Part shown: positions 40,530-48,108 of the stretch, in pieces
How the letters are laid out: the number at the start of each line of letters is the position of its first letter
Numbering within the stretch: the stretch's first letter is position 1
NCBI GenBank assembly: GCA_003220795.1
Contig: QHTK01000059.1
Location: 1-50,320, forward strand
From: Gemmatimonadota bacterium
GTDB taxonomy: Bacteria; Gemmatimonadota; Gemmatimonadetes; Gemmatimonadales; GWC2-71-9
DNA length: 50,320 nt
Reading direction: 5' to 3'
Notes under the pieces: generated by a model
Databases searched by the model: none
Told to the model about the DNA's origin: nothing
Seen by the model: the letters and a program-made list of their open reading frames with translations, nothing else
Program-made: the position numbers and the translations under genes

Positions 40530-42546
40530 CGCGGGCCTGCTGCTCGTGCTGGCGGCCACGGCGCCCTGGCGCTGCGGCCTGGCGCAGCAACAGGATGAGG
40601 CGCTGGTGGGCCAGCTCGCGCGCCTGCTCGCCGCCGCCGATGCCCGCGCGTTCGATGCGGCGTTGTTCCGCGAGACGCTGCATCATCCCGACCCCGGGGT
40701 GCGACGCCAGGCGGCCCTGGCGATCGGGCGGATCGGCGACCCGGCGGGGACCGACCTGCTGGTCGAGGCGCTCGCGGACTCGGGCCCGGCCGTTCGGGCC
40801 GCGGCGGCCTTCGGGCTGGGGCTGCTCAAGGACGCGCGGGCCATCGAGCCGCTGCTGGCGTTGGTGCGCGCGGTGCCAGCGGCGGAGCAGGGCCCGCCCC
40901 AGTCGGAAGCCGTCACGGCGATCGCGAAGATTGGGGGCGACGAGGGGGCGGGTGCGCTGCACGCGATCCTGGGCACCGGTTCCACGCCCGGCGTGCCGAC
41001 GTCGCTCGCCCAGAGCACGGCGCTGGTCGAGGCGTGGCGCCTCGGCACCCGGGCACCGGTGCCATCGCTCGTCGGATTCGCCGAGGACCCGGACCCGACC
41101 GCACGCTGGCACGCCCTTTATACGCTCGCCCGCCTGCGGCTGGCCCGGGGCGTTCCGGCGCTGCTGCGGGCGCTCGACGACAGCGCTCCCTTCGTGCGGG
41201 CCGTCGCCGCCCGGGGCGTGAGCCGCGCGCTCGTCGACAGCGCCCGGCTCGATCCGCAGGCCGTCGTCGGCCGCCTCCGCCCCCTCCTCGCGGACCGCGA
41301 TCCGCAGGTGCGGATCAACGCCCTGCGGGCGCTCGCCACGTTTCACGATACCGCGTTCGCCCGTCTGGCCGTTCCGCTCGTCGGCGATGCGGACGTGAAC
41401 GTCGCGGTCCAGGCGGAGACGACGCTCGGGGTGCTGGGTGGGCGCGTCGCGGTCGCGGCGCTCGGCGTCCGTCTCGCCAGCGCGGTGTTCGCGCTGCGGC
41501 GGCAGGCGCTGATCGCGCTCGCGCAGGCCGACAGCGCGGCCGGCGCGACGGCCGCCGCCGCGCTTCCGGGTGACGCCGACTGGCGCTGGCGCAGCGTCGC
41601 CGCGGAAGTATTTGGGGCGGCGCACGATCGCCCCCGGCTCGAGGCCCAGCTCGCCGACGGCGACGGTCGGGTGGTGGCGCAGGCCCTCCAGACGCTCGCC
41701 CGCGTCGTGCCCGAGACGGACACGACGCTCGGCCCGCGAGCGCGGGAGTTGCTCGCGCATCCGGATCCTGCCGTGCGGAGCGTCGCGGCCGACCTCCTGG
41801 CGCGCCAGCCCGCCACGGCCGACGTCGACCGTCTGATCCAGGCCTACACCCGGGCCGCGGGCGATCCCTTCGATGACGCGCGCCTGTCGGCCGTCGCCGC
41901 CCTCGGAGCGATCGCGCGCGGGGGCGCCGAGGGGCGCCTCGCCGTCGCCGGCCGGTTTCTCGGGACCGTGCCGCGCGCCGACGACTACCTGGTGCGCCGG
42001 CTGGCGGCCGAGCGGCTCCCCGACGCCGCTGACCGATGGGGGCCGGCCGTGCCCATCGCCACCGGTCGCGGCCCGGAGGCGTACCGCGACGCGGTGCGTC
42101 GCCACCTCCTCGCGGCGCTGCGGGGCCAGCCCCCGCGCGTGACGATCGAAACCGACCGCGGCACAATGGTCGTCGAGCTCTACGCGACCGAGGCCCCGCT
42201 CACCGTCGCCGCCTTTGTCGACCTGGTCGAGCGACGCTACTTTGACGGATCCCGCTGGCACCGGGTCGTGCCCAACTTCGTCGTCCAGGACGGCGATCCC
42301 CGGGGCGATGGTTGGGGCGGACCGGGCTTTGTGCTCAGGGACGAGATGAATCCCGTGCGCTACGACGTGGGTACCATGGGTATGGCGCTTTCCGGGCCCG
42401 ATACGGGCGGCAGCCAGTTCTTCATCACCCATTCGCCGCAGCCGCACCTCGACGGCAGCTACACCGTGTTCGGGCGGGTGGTCTCCGGGTTCAACGTGTT
42501 GGCGGCCATCACGCAGGGGGACCGCATCCGGAGCATACACCGGTGA
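40483..42546 (+). CDS. Secreted HEAT-repeat protein with C-terminal cyclophilin
   Basis: This is a 687-aa protein. It has a signal peptide (about residues 1-35; the CRSGLLLVLAATAPWRC region). Residues about 60-510 are HEAT repeats (PGVRRQAALAIGRIG, PAVRAAAAFGLGLL, PAVRSVAADLLAR). Residues about 545-687 are a cyclophilin-type peptidyl-prolyl isomerase: RWHRVVPNFVVQDGDP contains the catalytic Arg and Phe-Gln residues; GGSQFFITHSPQPHLDGSY follows. A periplasmic chaperone/isomerase with its own substrate-binding solenoid is inferred. ATG 40483 starts inside the thioesterase gene. The stop overlaps the next start (GTGA). Confidence 0.88.
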   Translation: MSSSSSNRCPIRSACSAGLLLVLAATAPWRCGLAQQQDEALVGQLARLLAAADARAFDAALFRETLHHPDPGVRRQAALAIGRIGDPAGTDLLVEALADSGPAVRAAAAFGLGLLKDARAIEPLLALVRAVPAAEQGPPQSEAVTAIAKIGGDEGAGALHAILGTGSTPGVPTSLAQSTALVEAWRLGTRAPVPSLVGFAEDPDPTARWHALYTLARLRLARGVPALLRALDDSAPFVRAVAARGVSRALVDSARLDPQAVVGRLRPLLADRDPQVRINALRALATFHDTAFARLAVPLVGDADVNVAVQAETTLGVLGGRVAVAALGVRLASAVFALRRQALIALAQADSAAGATAAAALPGDADWRWRSVAAEVFGAAHDRPRLEAQLADGDGRVVAQALQTLARVVPETDTTLGPRARELLAHPDPAVRSVAADLLARQPATADVDRLIQAYTRAAGDPFDDARLSAVAALGAIARGGAEGRLAVAGRFLGTVPRADDYLVRRLAAERLPDAADRWGPAVPIATGRGPEAYRDAVRRHLLAALRGQPPRVTIETDRGTMVVELYATEAPLTVAAFVDLVERRYFDGSRWHRVVPNFVVQDGDPRGDGWGGPGFVLRDEMNPVRYDVGTMGMALSGPDTGGSQFFITHSPQPHLDGSYTVFGRVVSGFNVLAAITQGDRIRSIHR

Positions 42547-45413
42547 ACCCCATGACGGGCTTGAGCGTGGCCCACGCTTTAGCGTGTGGATCGGTGCTGT
42601 TTCTCCTGGTGGCCCGCCCGGCGGCCGCCCAATTCGGCTACTTCGGACAGAACAAGATCCAGTACCGCGGCTTTGACTGGCACGTGCTGCGCGGCGAGCA
42701 CGTCGACCTCTACTACTATCCGGAGGAACAGGAGCTCGCGCGCGTCGCCCTCACCTATGCGGAAGAGAGCTACGGCGTGCTGGAGCGGCGCTTCACCCAT
42801 CACCCGCACCGCCGCATCCCGCTCATCATCTACGCCTCGCACTCCGACTTCGAGCAGACCAACGTGTTGCCGTTCGTGCCGCCGGAGGGGCTGCTCGGCG
42901 TCACCGAGTTCTTGAAGCAACGGGTGGCGTTGCCGTTCACGGGCAGCTATTTCGATTTCCGCCACACACTGCGCCACGAGCTGGTGCACGTGTTCCAGTT
43001 GAGCCTCACGAACCAGGCATTCTCGCGTTATCCGCGCGTGCGTCACGTGGACCCGCCGCTCTGGTGGACCGAGGGGCTCGCCGAGTATTTCTCCGCCGGG
43101 GAGGACTCGCGCGACGAGATGATCCTGCGCGACCTGACGCTGTCGGGGCGACTGCCGGCGCTCGGCGACCTGATGTACGCGGCGGGCGGGATCGTGTACC
43201 CGCTGGGGGGCGCGATCCATCACTTCCTCGCGGCCACCTACGGCGAGTGGCGCATCGACGAGATGTATCGCGACGTGTGGAAGTACGGCTCGTTCGAGGA
43301 CGAGGTGCGCGTCGTGTACGGCCGCACGCTCGGCCAGCTGTCCGACGAGTGGCAATACTGGATGCGCCAGCGCTACTATCCTGCCGTCGTGGCGGCGGAG
43401 CCGCTCTCGATCACCGCCCACCTGCTCACGCGGCTCGCCATCAAGCCCGCGGTGTTCGGGCCGCCCGGCGTCTCCGACAGCGCGCGCGGTGTGCTGTACT
43501 TCTCGCCGTCCACCGGGTACACCAACATCTACGCGCAGTCGTTCGCGGGCGATGCGCCGCGCGCCGTCGTCAAAGGGGAGCGCAGCGCCGAGTTCGAGTC
43601 CTTCCATTTTTTCGAGTCCCGGATCGGCGTCTCGAGCGACGGCATCGTCGCGTTCTCGAGCAAGTACTTCGACCGCGACGCCTTGTTTCTGTGGAGCCTC
43701 GCCAAACGGCGGGTCGTCGGCCGCTATCAATTCCCGGAGCTCATCTCGATTCTGTCGCCCGCGTGGGCGCCGGATCGCCGCAGCGTCGTGTTCTCGGGGC
43801 TCGCGGTCTCGGGCTACTCCGACCTGTATCGCCTCTGGCTGGCGGACGGTCGACTGGAGCGCCTCACCTCGGACCACTATCAGGATCTGGATCCCACCGT
43901 GAGCCCCGACGGGCGGACCGTGGTGTTCTCGTCCGACCGGACCCCCTTCGGCCCGCGTGGCGCGCGCAACCTCTTCACGCTCGACTTCGCGTCCGGGACG
44001 ATCAGCTACCTCACCTACGGCGATTGGCACGACGACCAGCCCCGCAGCACACCGGACGGCCGGATCTTCTTCGCGTCCGACCGCGACGGCACCTACCAGA
44101 TCTATTCCGTGGACGCCACGGGTGCGGGGCGCCGCGAGACGAATACGCTCAATGGCGCGTTCGACCCGGAGTGGGTGGACGTCGAGCACGGCCTCGTGTT
44201 CGGCGGGTTCGCCGACCTGAGCTACAACATCTACCTGGCGCACCCCGTGGCGGACAGCGCCGCCCGCCCGGTGGCGCTCGCCCCGGAGCGCGGGGCGCCG
44301 GAGTGGATCTGGGCCGAGCTCGCCAGCCCGCAGTACGCGCGCGCCAACGCGGCCCCGTACGAGCACAAGTTCAGTCTCGACTTCGCGGCGGGTGACGCCG
44401 TGGTGGCGCCGGGCGTCGGGTCGGCCCAGGGCGCCGTCTTCGTCTTCAGCGACCTGCTGAGCGACCACCAGCTGTACCTGCTCGTGTCGTCGTTCTCGGG
44501 CGCGGGCTTCGGCAACCTGCTCGACAATTTCAGCGGCACCGCCTTCTACTTGAACCAGGCCCACCGGGTCAACTGGGGAGTCGGGGCGTTCCGGCTGCGC
44601 GGTCTGTTCTACGAGGGCGATTTCAGCACCTTGTACGACGAGACATCGGGGGGCGTGTTCGGGGAAATCCGCTATCCGCTGTCCCGCTTCACGCGCATCG
44701 AAGCGGAATATCGCATCGAGCACTCGAACCGGTTCGACGTCACCCGACCGGATCTGATCGAGAGTAGTGCGACCGAATTCCACCGCGTCGGCTGGCTCGC
44801 GTCGAACTACGTGAGCTACGTGCGGGACAACACCCTCTGGCTCCCCACGGGACCGATCGACGGGGTGCGGATGAACCTGACCGGCGGTCTGGTGAACGAC
44901 ATGAGCCACGGCCGCTTCGACACCTGGGTCGTCACGGGGGATTACCGCCGCTACCTGCGCACGTCCTTGCGCAGCGCACTCGCCGTGCGCCTGCTGGGCT
45001 ACTACGCCGGCGGCGAGCGGCCCCGCCGCGTGAACATCGGCGGCTCGTGGGGGTTGCGCGGCTATCCGCGCTACGGCTACGTGGCGGGCACGCGCGCCTG
45101 GCTCCTCAACTCGGAGTGGCGTTTCCCGATCACCGACTTCCTCTCGATCGGCTTCCCGTTCGGCGTGGCGCGGTTCCCGGGTGTGCAGGGCGCGCTGTTC
45201 TGCGATCTGGGGAGCGCCACCACCGCGACGACGCTCGACCGCGGCACGCTCGGCAGCACGGGACTGGGGTTGCGCATGTCGCTCGGAGCGCCGCTCGTCC
45301 TGCGGCTCGATCTCGGCTACCGCTTCCATTCCGGCAACGTCTCCGGCTATGCGCTCCCCTCGGGGAGCCGCGGCCCGCGCTTCGTGGACTTCTTCTTCGG
45401 GTTTAACTATTGA
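42543..45413 (+). CDS. Secreted Peptidase-MA/TolB-propeller/barrel protein
   Basis: This is a 956-aa protein. Signal peptide about 1-30. Residues about 45-300 form a gluzincin: RHELVHVFQ (HEXXH) and WWTEGLAEYFS (third Glu ligand) match Peptidase_MA family. Residues about 340-620 hold TolB/WD40-like blades (SPAWAPDRRSVVFSG, DPTVSPDGRTVVFSSD, PRSTPDGRIFFASD). Residues about 670-956 resemble an outer-membrane barrel of the surface-antigen type, ending in FVDFFFGFNY with a terminal aromatic. The parts suggest an outer-membrane-anchored protease or sensor; the substrate is unknown. GTG 42543 (GTGA overlap) is preferred; ATG 42552 is an alternative. Confidence 0.85.
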   Translation: MNPMTGLSVAHALACGSVLFLLVARPAAAQFGYFGQNKIQYRGFDWHVLRGEHVDLYYYPEEQELARVALTYAEESYGVLERRFTHHPHRRIPLIIYASHSDFEQTNVLPFVPPEGLLGVTEFLKQRVALPFTGSYFDFRHTLRHELVHVFQLSLTNQAFSRYPRVRHVDPPLWWTEGLAEYFSAGEDSRDEMILRDLTLSGRLPALGDLMYAAGGIVYPLGGAIHHFLAATYGEWRIDEMYRDVWKYGSFEDEVRVVYGRTLGQLSDEWQYWMRQRYYPAVVAAEPLSITAHLLTRLAIKPAVFGPPGVSDSARGVLYFSPSTGYTNIYAQSFAGDAPRAVVKGERSAEFESFHFFESRIGVSSDGIVAFSSKYFDRDALFLWSLAKRRVVGRYQFPELISILSPAWAPDRRSVVFSGLAVSGYSDLYRLWLADGRLERLTSDHYQDLDPTVSPDGRTVVFSSDRTPFGPRGARNLFTLDFASGTISYLTYGDWHDDQPRSTPDGRIFFASDRDGTYQIYSVDATGAGRRETNTLNGAFDPEWVDVEHGLVFGGFADLSYNIYLAHPVADSAARPVALAPERGAPEWIWAELASPQYARANAAPYEHKFSLDFAAGDAVVAPGVGSAQGAVFVFSDLLSDHQLYLLVSSFSGAGFGNLLDNFSGTAFYLNQAHRVNWGVGAFRLRGLFYEGDFSTLYDETSGGVFGEIRYPLSRFTRIEAEYRIEHSNRFDVTRPDLIESSATEFHRVGWLASNYVSYVRDNTLWLPTGPIDGVRMNLTGGLVNDMSHGRFDTWVVTGDYRRYLRTSLRSALAVRLLGYYAGGERPRRVNIGGSWGLRGYPRYGYVAGTRAWLLNSEWRFPITDFLSIGFPFGVARFPGVQGALFCDLGSATTATTLDRGTLGSTGLGLRMSLGAPLVLRLDLGYRFHSGNVSGYALPSGSRGPRFVDFFFGFNY
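42564..42586. repeat. REP-like alternating palindrome in signal-peptide region
   Basis: AGCGTGG (42564-42570), C, CCACGCT (42572-42578), TT, AGCGTG (42581-42586): three copies of one short unit in alternating orientation, able to form two mutually exclusive hairpins. It encodes part of the signal peptide of the protease gene. Confidence 0.65.
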
Positions 45414-46132
45414 GCCGGCAACGCGTTTCGCTTGACCGGCGGGTGACGCTCTCCTACATTGGCGCCTGTTGGCTGCTCGCCGGGTGTCCGGGCAAGCCGG
45501 CGCCGCTCGTGCCGATGTGGCTCGCCCCGGCCGATCCCGCCGCCGCGGCGGCGTGGGCCCGTGCGACGCTCCCCGGACGAGACACCGCGATCCGGTTCCG
45601 CTGGAAGTACCAGGACGCGGACCGGCGCTGGGGTGGCCGCGGTCAGGCGCGCATCGCACCGCCCGACTCGCTGCGGTTCGACTACGTGGGGCCGCTCGGA
45701 TTGGGCGCGGGGGCGGCCGTGCTGGTGGGGGACTCGGTGCTGTGGGCCGACCCGGAGCGGAACTTCCGCTCCCTCGTGCCGGCGGTGCGGATGCTGTGGG
45801 CGGGCCTCGGCGTCGCGCGGCCGCCCGCCGCTGCCCAAGTCTTCGGTCTGAGTGACGCGGCGGGCGACTCCCGCCGGCAGATTTGGCGTTTCGTCGACGG
45901 CTCGGACACGCTGGACTACGTGGTAGCGGAAGGCGCGGGTCGCGTGCTGCAGGCCGAGTGGCGGCAGGCCGGCAAGCTGCTCGCCCGCAGCACCACGCAG
46001 CTGGACGGGCGCGGCCTGCCGGCGGGCGCCCGACTCGATTTCCCGGAGGGCCCGGCCCGTTTTGAGCTCTCGGTGGTTGCGGTGGACACCGCGGCGGTCA
46101 TCGATCCGGCGCTGTGGCGCCGCCGCCGGTAG
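45410..46132 (+). CDS. Lipoprotein, possibly LolB/DUF4292-like fold
   Basis: This is a 240-aa protein with a lipoprotein signal: Arg-rich start, hydrophobic YIGACWLLAGC, lipobox Cys26. The mature part is beta-rich: RFRWKYQDADRRWGGRGQARI, PPDSLRFDYVGPLGLG, AAVLVGDSVLWADPERN and a C-terminal pair of strands, which recalls LolA/LolB-type lipid-binding folds, without proof. TTG 45410 overlaps the upstream stop as TTGA; GTG 45443 is an alternative and still keeps the lipobox. Tail overlaps the LptE-like gene. Confidence 0.6.
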   Translation: MSRQRVSLDRRVTLSYIGACWLLAGCPGKPAPLVPMWLAPADPAAAAAWARATLPGRDTAIRFRWKYQDADRRWGGRGQARIAPPDSLRFDYVGPLGLGAGAAVLVGDSVLWADPERNFRSLVPAVRMLWAGLGVARPPAAAQVFGLSDAAGDSRRQIWRFVDGSDTLDYVVAEGAGRVLQAEWRQAGKLLARSTTQLDGRGLPAGARLDFPEGPARFELSVVAVDTAAVIDPALWRRRR

Positions 46133-46595
46133 CGCGAGCGGACTGGCGCTCGCCGCCTGCTTCTACGGTTTCGCCGGCGGCGGCCTGCCCAACATCAAGA
46201 CCGTCGCCATCCTGCCGTTCGACAACCAGACGCCGGAGCCGGCTTTGACCAAGGAGGTCAACGACGCCGTGCTCGAGGCCTTTCAGGGGCGGCTCGGCCT
46301 GCGCCCCGCAGCCGAGGCCAACGCCGATGCCGTCGTGCGGGGACGCGTGGTGCGGTACGATTCGGACGTCCCGCTATCGTTTCAGCCCGGCCAGCGGCCC
46401 GACGTGACCCGGCGGCAGGTGCAAATCACCGTCGACGTCGAGCTGTTCGACCAGCGCGACAGCAAGTCGCTGTGGCAGAAGCAGGGCCTCACCGTGGTGG
46501 GCGAATACCCGCCGCCGCAGGAGGCGGCGGGGCGCAAGGTCGCCTTGCAGAAGCTCGTCAACGAGCTGGTCGACGGCGCCCAGTCCCAATGGTGA
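46062..46595 (+). CDS. LptE-like LPS-assembly lipoprotein
   Basis: This is a protein of about 177 aa. After an Arg-rich segment comes a lipobox (SGLALAAC, Cys33 from this start), then LPNIKTVAILPFDNQTPEP and EVNDAVLEAFQGRLGLRP, ADAVVRGRVVRYD and VQITVDVELFDQ, the LptE pattern of a lipoprotein plugging the LptD barrel. LptD is not in the window. The start is uncertain: TTG 46062 follows GGAGGG after 11 nt, while TTG 46077 gives a shorter leader; both fall inside the previous gene. Its stop overlaps the next gene. Confidence 0.7.
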   Translation: MSSRWLRWTPRRSSIRRCGAAAGSASGLALAACFYGFAGGGLPNIKTVAILPFDNQTPEPALTKEVNDAVLEAFQGRLGLRPAAEANADAVVRGRVVRYDSDVPLSFQPGQRPDVTRRQVQITVDVELFDQRDSKSLWQKQGLTVVGEYPPPQEAAGRKVALQKLVNELVDGAQSQW

Positions 46596-46972
46596 GCGGC
46601 CCGCCGGGATCGCGGCCGCTGGGCCGGCGCGGCGCCAGCTCGACCGGGTGCCTCTTCTCGCTGCTGATTTTCGTCGCTGTGCTGTATTACGGCGTGAACA
46701 TCGGCGAGGTGTACTTCCGCTACTACCGCTTGCTCGATGAGATGCAGACGCAGGCGCAGCTGGCCGCCGCGCTGGACGACGGGACGATCCGGCGCCGCAT
46801 TCAAGCGACGGCGCAGGACATCGGCCTCCCGGATCAGGCCCAGGCCGTCCGGATCGTGCGCCGGGCCTCGCCACGCGAGATCGCGATCGAGGGCGAGTAC
46901 AGCGAGACCATCCATCTCCCCCTCTTCACCCACACGTTCACTTTTCATCCCAAGGCGACCCAGCCGCTGTAG
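46589..46972 (+). CDS. Small single-pass membrane protein
   Basis: This is a 127-aa protein: a basic N-terminus (about 1-20), one membrane helix (about 22-40, CLFSLLIFVAVLYYGVNIG), then a short extracytoplasmic domain with TIRRRIQATAQDIGLPDQAQ and a C-terminal beta strand (HLPLFTHTFTFHP). The helix followed by EVYFRYYRLLDEM is similar to DUF4845-type proteins; function unknown. Start ATG 46589; GTG 46592 would give the GTGA overlap. No link to LPS beyond its place after lptE. Confidence 0.65.
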   Translation: MVSGPPGSRPLGRRGASSTGCLFSLLIFVAVLYYGVNIGEVYFRYYRLLDEMQTQAQLAAALDDGTIRRRIQATAQDIGLPDQAQAVRIVRRASPREIAIEGEYSETIHLPLFTHTFTFHPKATQPL

Positions 46973-46977
46973 CTCCC

Positions 46978-47460
46978 CTGAACACTGCCGCCAAGCTCCG
47001 CACCCCCGAGGAGGCCGCCGCGTGGCGGCAGCGCCAGCGCGGCCCGGTCGTGTTCACGAACGGCGTGTTCGACCTGCTGCATGTCGGGCACGTGAGCCTG
47101 CTGGAGGCCGCGCGCGCCGAGGGCGCGGCGCTCGTCGTGGGCGTGAACAGCGACGCCTCCGTGCGCCGGCTGGGGAAGGGCGGCGACCGCCCGATCGTGC
47201 CTGGCACGGACCGCGCCCGATTGCTCGCGGCGCTCGCCTGCGTCGACTGCGTCGTGCTGTTCGACGCCGACACCCCGCGGGCCCTCGTCACCGCGCTGCG
47301 ACCGGACGTGCTCGTCAAGGGTGCGGACTACGCCCGGAACGACATCGTGGGGGCCGCCGAGGTGGAAGGGTGGGGCGGGCGCGTCGTGCGGGTGGCGCTC
47401 GTACCGGGCTACTCGACCAGCGAGCTGCTGGGGCGGCTGCGGCGGGACGCGAGGCGATGA
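46978..47460 (+). CDS. rfaE2: Heptose-1-phosphate adenylyltransferase (RfaE2-like)
   Basis: This is a 160-aa nucleotidyltransferase of the HldE C-terminal type, making ADP-heptose for LPS inner core. GPVVFTNGVFDLLHVGHV is the HxGH-bearing active-site loop; VGVNSDASVRRL, ADTPRALVTALRPDVLVKGADY and the GYSTSELLGRL end are typical. No ATG, GTG or TTG gives a full N-terminus: GTG 47050 would cut the first strand. CTG 46978 restores residues such as AAKLRTPEEAAAWRQ aligned with the family, so CTG is taken as start. The stop overlaps rdgB (ATGA). Confidence 0.87.
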   Translation: MNTAAKLRTPEEAAAWRQRQRGPVVFTNGVFDLLHVGHVSLLEAARAEGAALVVGVNSDASVRRLGKGGDRPIVPGTDRARLLAALACVDCVVLFDADTPRALVTALRPDVLVKGADYARNDIVGAAEVEGWGGRVVRVALVPGYSTSELLGRLRRDARR

Positions 47461-48095
47461 AGCTCCTGATCGCCACGCGCAACGACGGGAAGGTCCGGGA
47501 GATCCGCGACATCTTCGTCGCGCTCCCGTTTCAGCTCGTCTTCCCGGCGGACCAGTTCCTCGAGCGGCTGCCGGAGGAGCAGGACCTGGAGCGCGGCTCG
47601 AGCTTCTCCGAGAACGCCGTGGCCAAGGCGCGCTACTTCGCCGCGCGCAGTCACCTCCCGACGCTCGCCGAAGACTCGGGGCTCGAAGTGGACGCGCTCG
47701 ACGGCGCCCCGGGGGTCTTTTCGGCGCGGTGGGCCCTGATGCACGGGAGGGAGGCCGCCGGTCGGGGGGAAGGAGGCGTCGACGCCCAGAACAACGCGCT
47801 GCTGCTCGAGCGGCTCGCCCAGGTGAACGACGAGCAGCGCACGGCCCGCTTCCGCTGCGTCGTGGCGTACGTCGAGACCGCGACCGCCAAGCCGGAGCTC
47901 GTCGAGGCGACGTGCGAAGGCCGCATCCTCGCGGCGCCCCGCGGCAGCGGCGGGTTCGGTTACGACCCCCTGTTCCTGTCCAATGATCTCGGCATCAGCT
48001 TCGCCGAAGCGCCGCTCGCGGCCAAGCAGCGGGTGTCGCATCGGGGACGCGCCATCCGCGCCCTGATCGAGGTGCTGGTGCGCCGGAGCACATGA
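47457..48095 (+). CDS. rdgB: XTP/dITP (non-canonical purine NTP) pyrophosphatase
   Basis: This is a 212-aa Ham1/RdgB protein that cleans the nucleotide pool. LLIATRNDGKVREI, LAEDSGLEVDALDGAPGVFSARW and the GSGGFGYDPLFL and SHRGRAIRAL segments are conserved. A Gly/Arg-rich insert (HGREAAGRGEGG) lengthens the loop after the SARW motif. ATG 47457 overlaps the rfaE2 stop. Confidence 0.95.
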   Translation: MKLLIATRNDGKVREIRDIFVALPFQLVFPADQFLERLPEEQDLERGSSFSENAVAKARYFAARSHLPTLAEDSGLEVDALDGAPGVFSARWALMHGREAAGRGEGGVDAQNNALLLERLAQVNDEQRTARFRCVVAYVETATAKPELVEATCEGRILAAPRGSGGFGYDPLFLSNDLGISFAEAPLAAKQRVSHRGRAIRALIEVLVRRST

Positions 48096-48108
48096 AGAGA
48101 GGCCGCCC

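Noticed and set aside
45432..45460. TTGACC, 17 nt, TACATT promoter-like pair inside the lipoprotein gene
   Set aside because: It matches a sigma70 promoter, but no start codon in frame follows at the expected distance and the gene already has coupling to its upstream neighbour. It may be chance.
42579..45659. 1026-codon minus-strand open frame opposite the protease gene
   Set aside because: Same reason: codon-position GC bias of the real gene keeps the opposite frame open. No family match.
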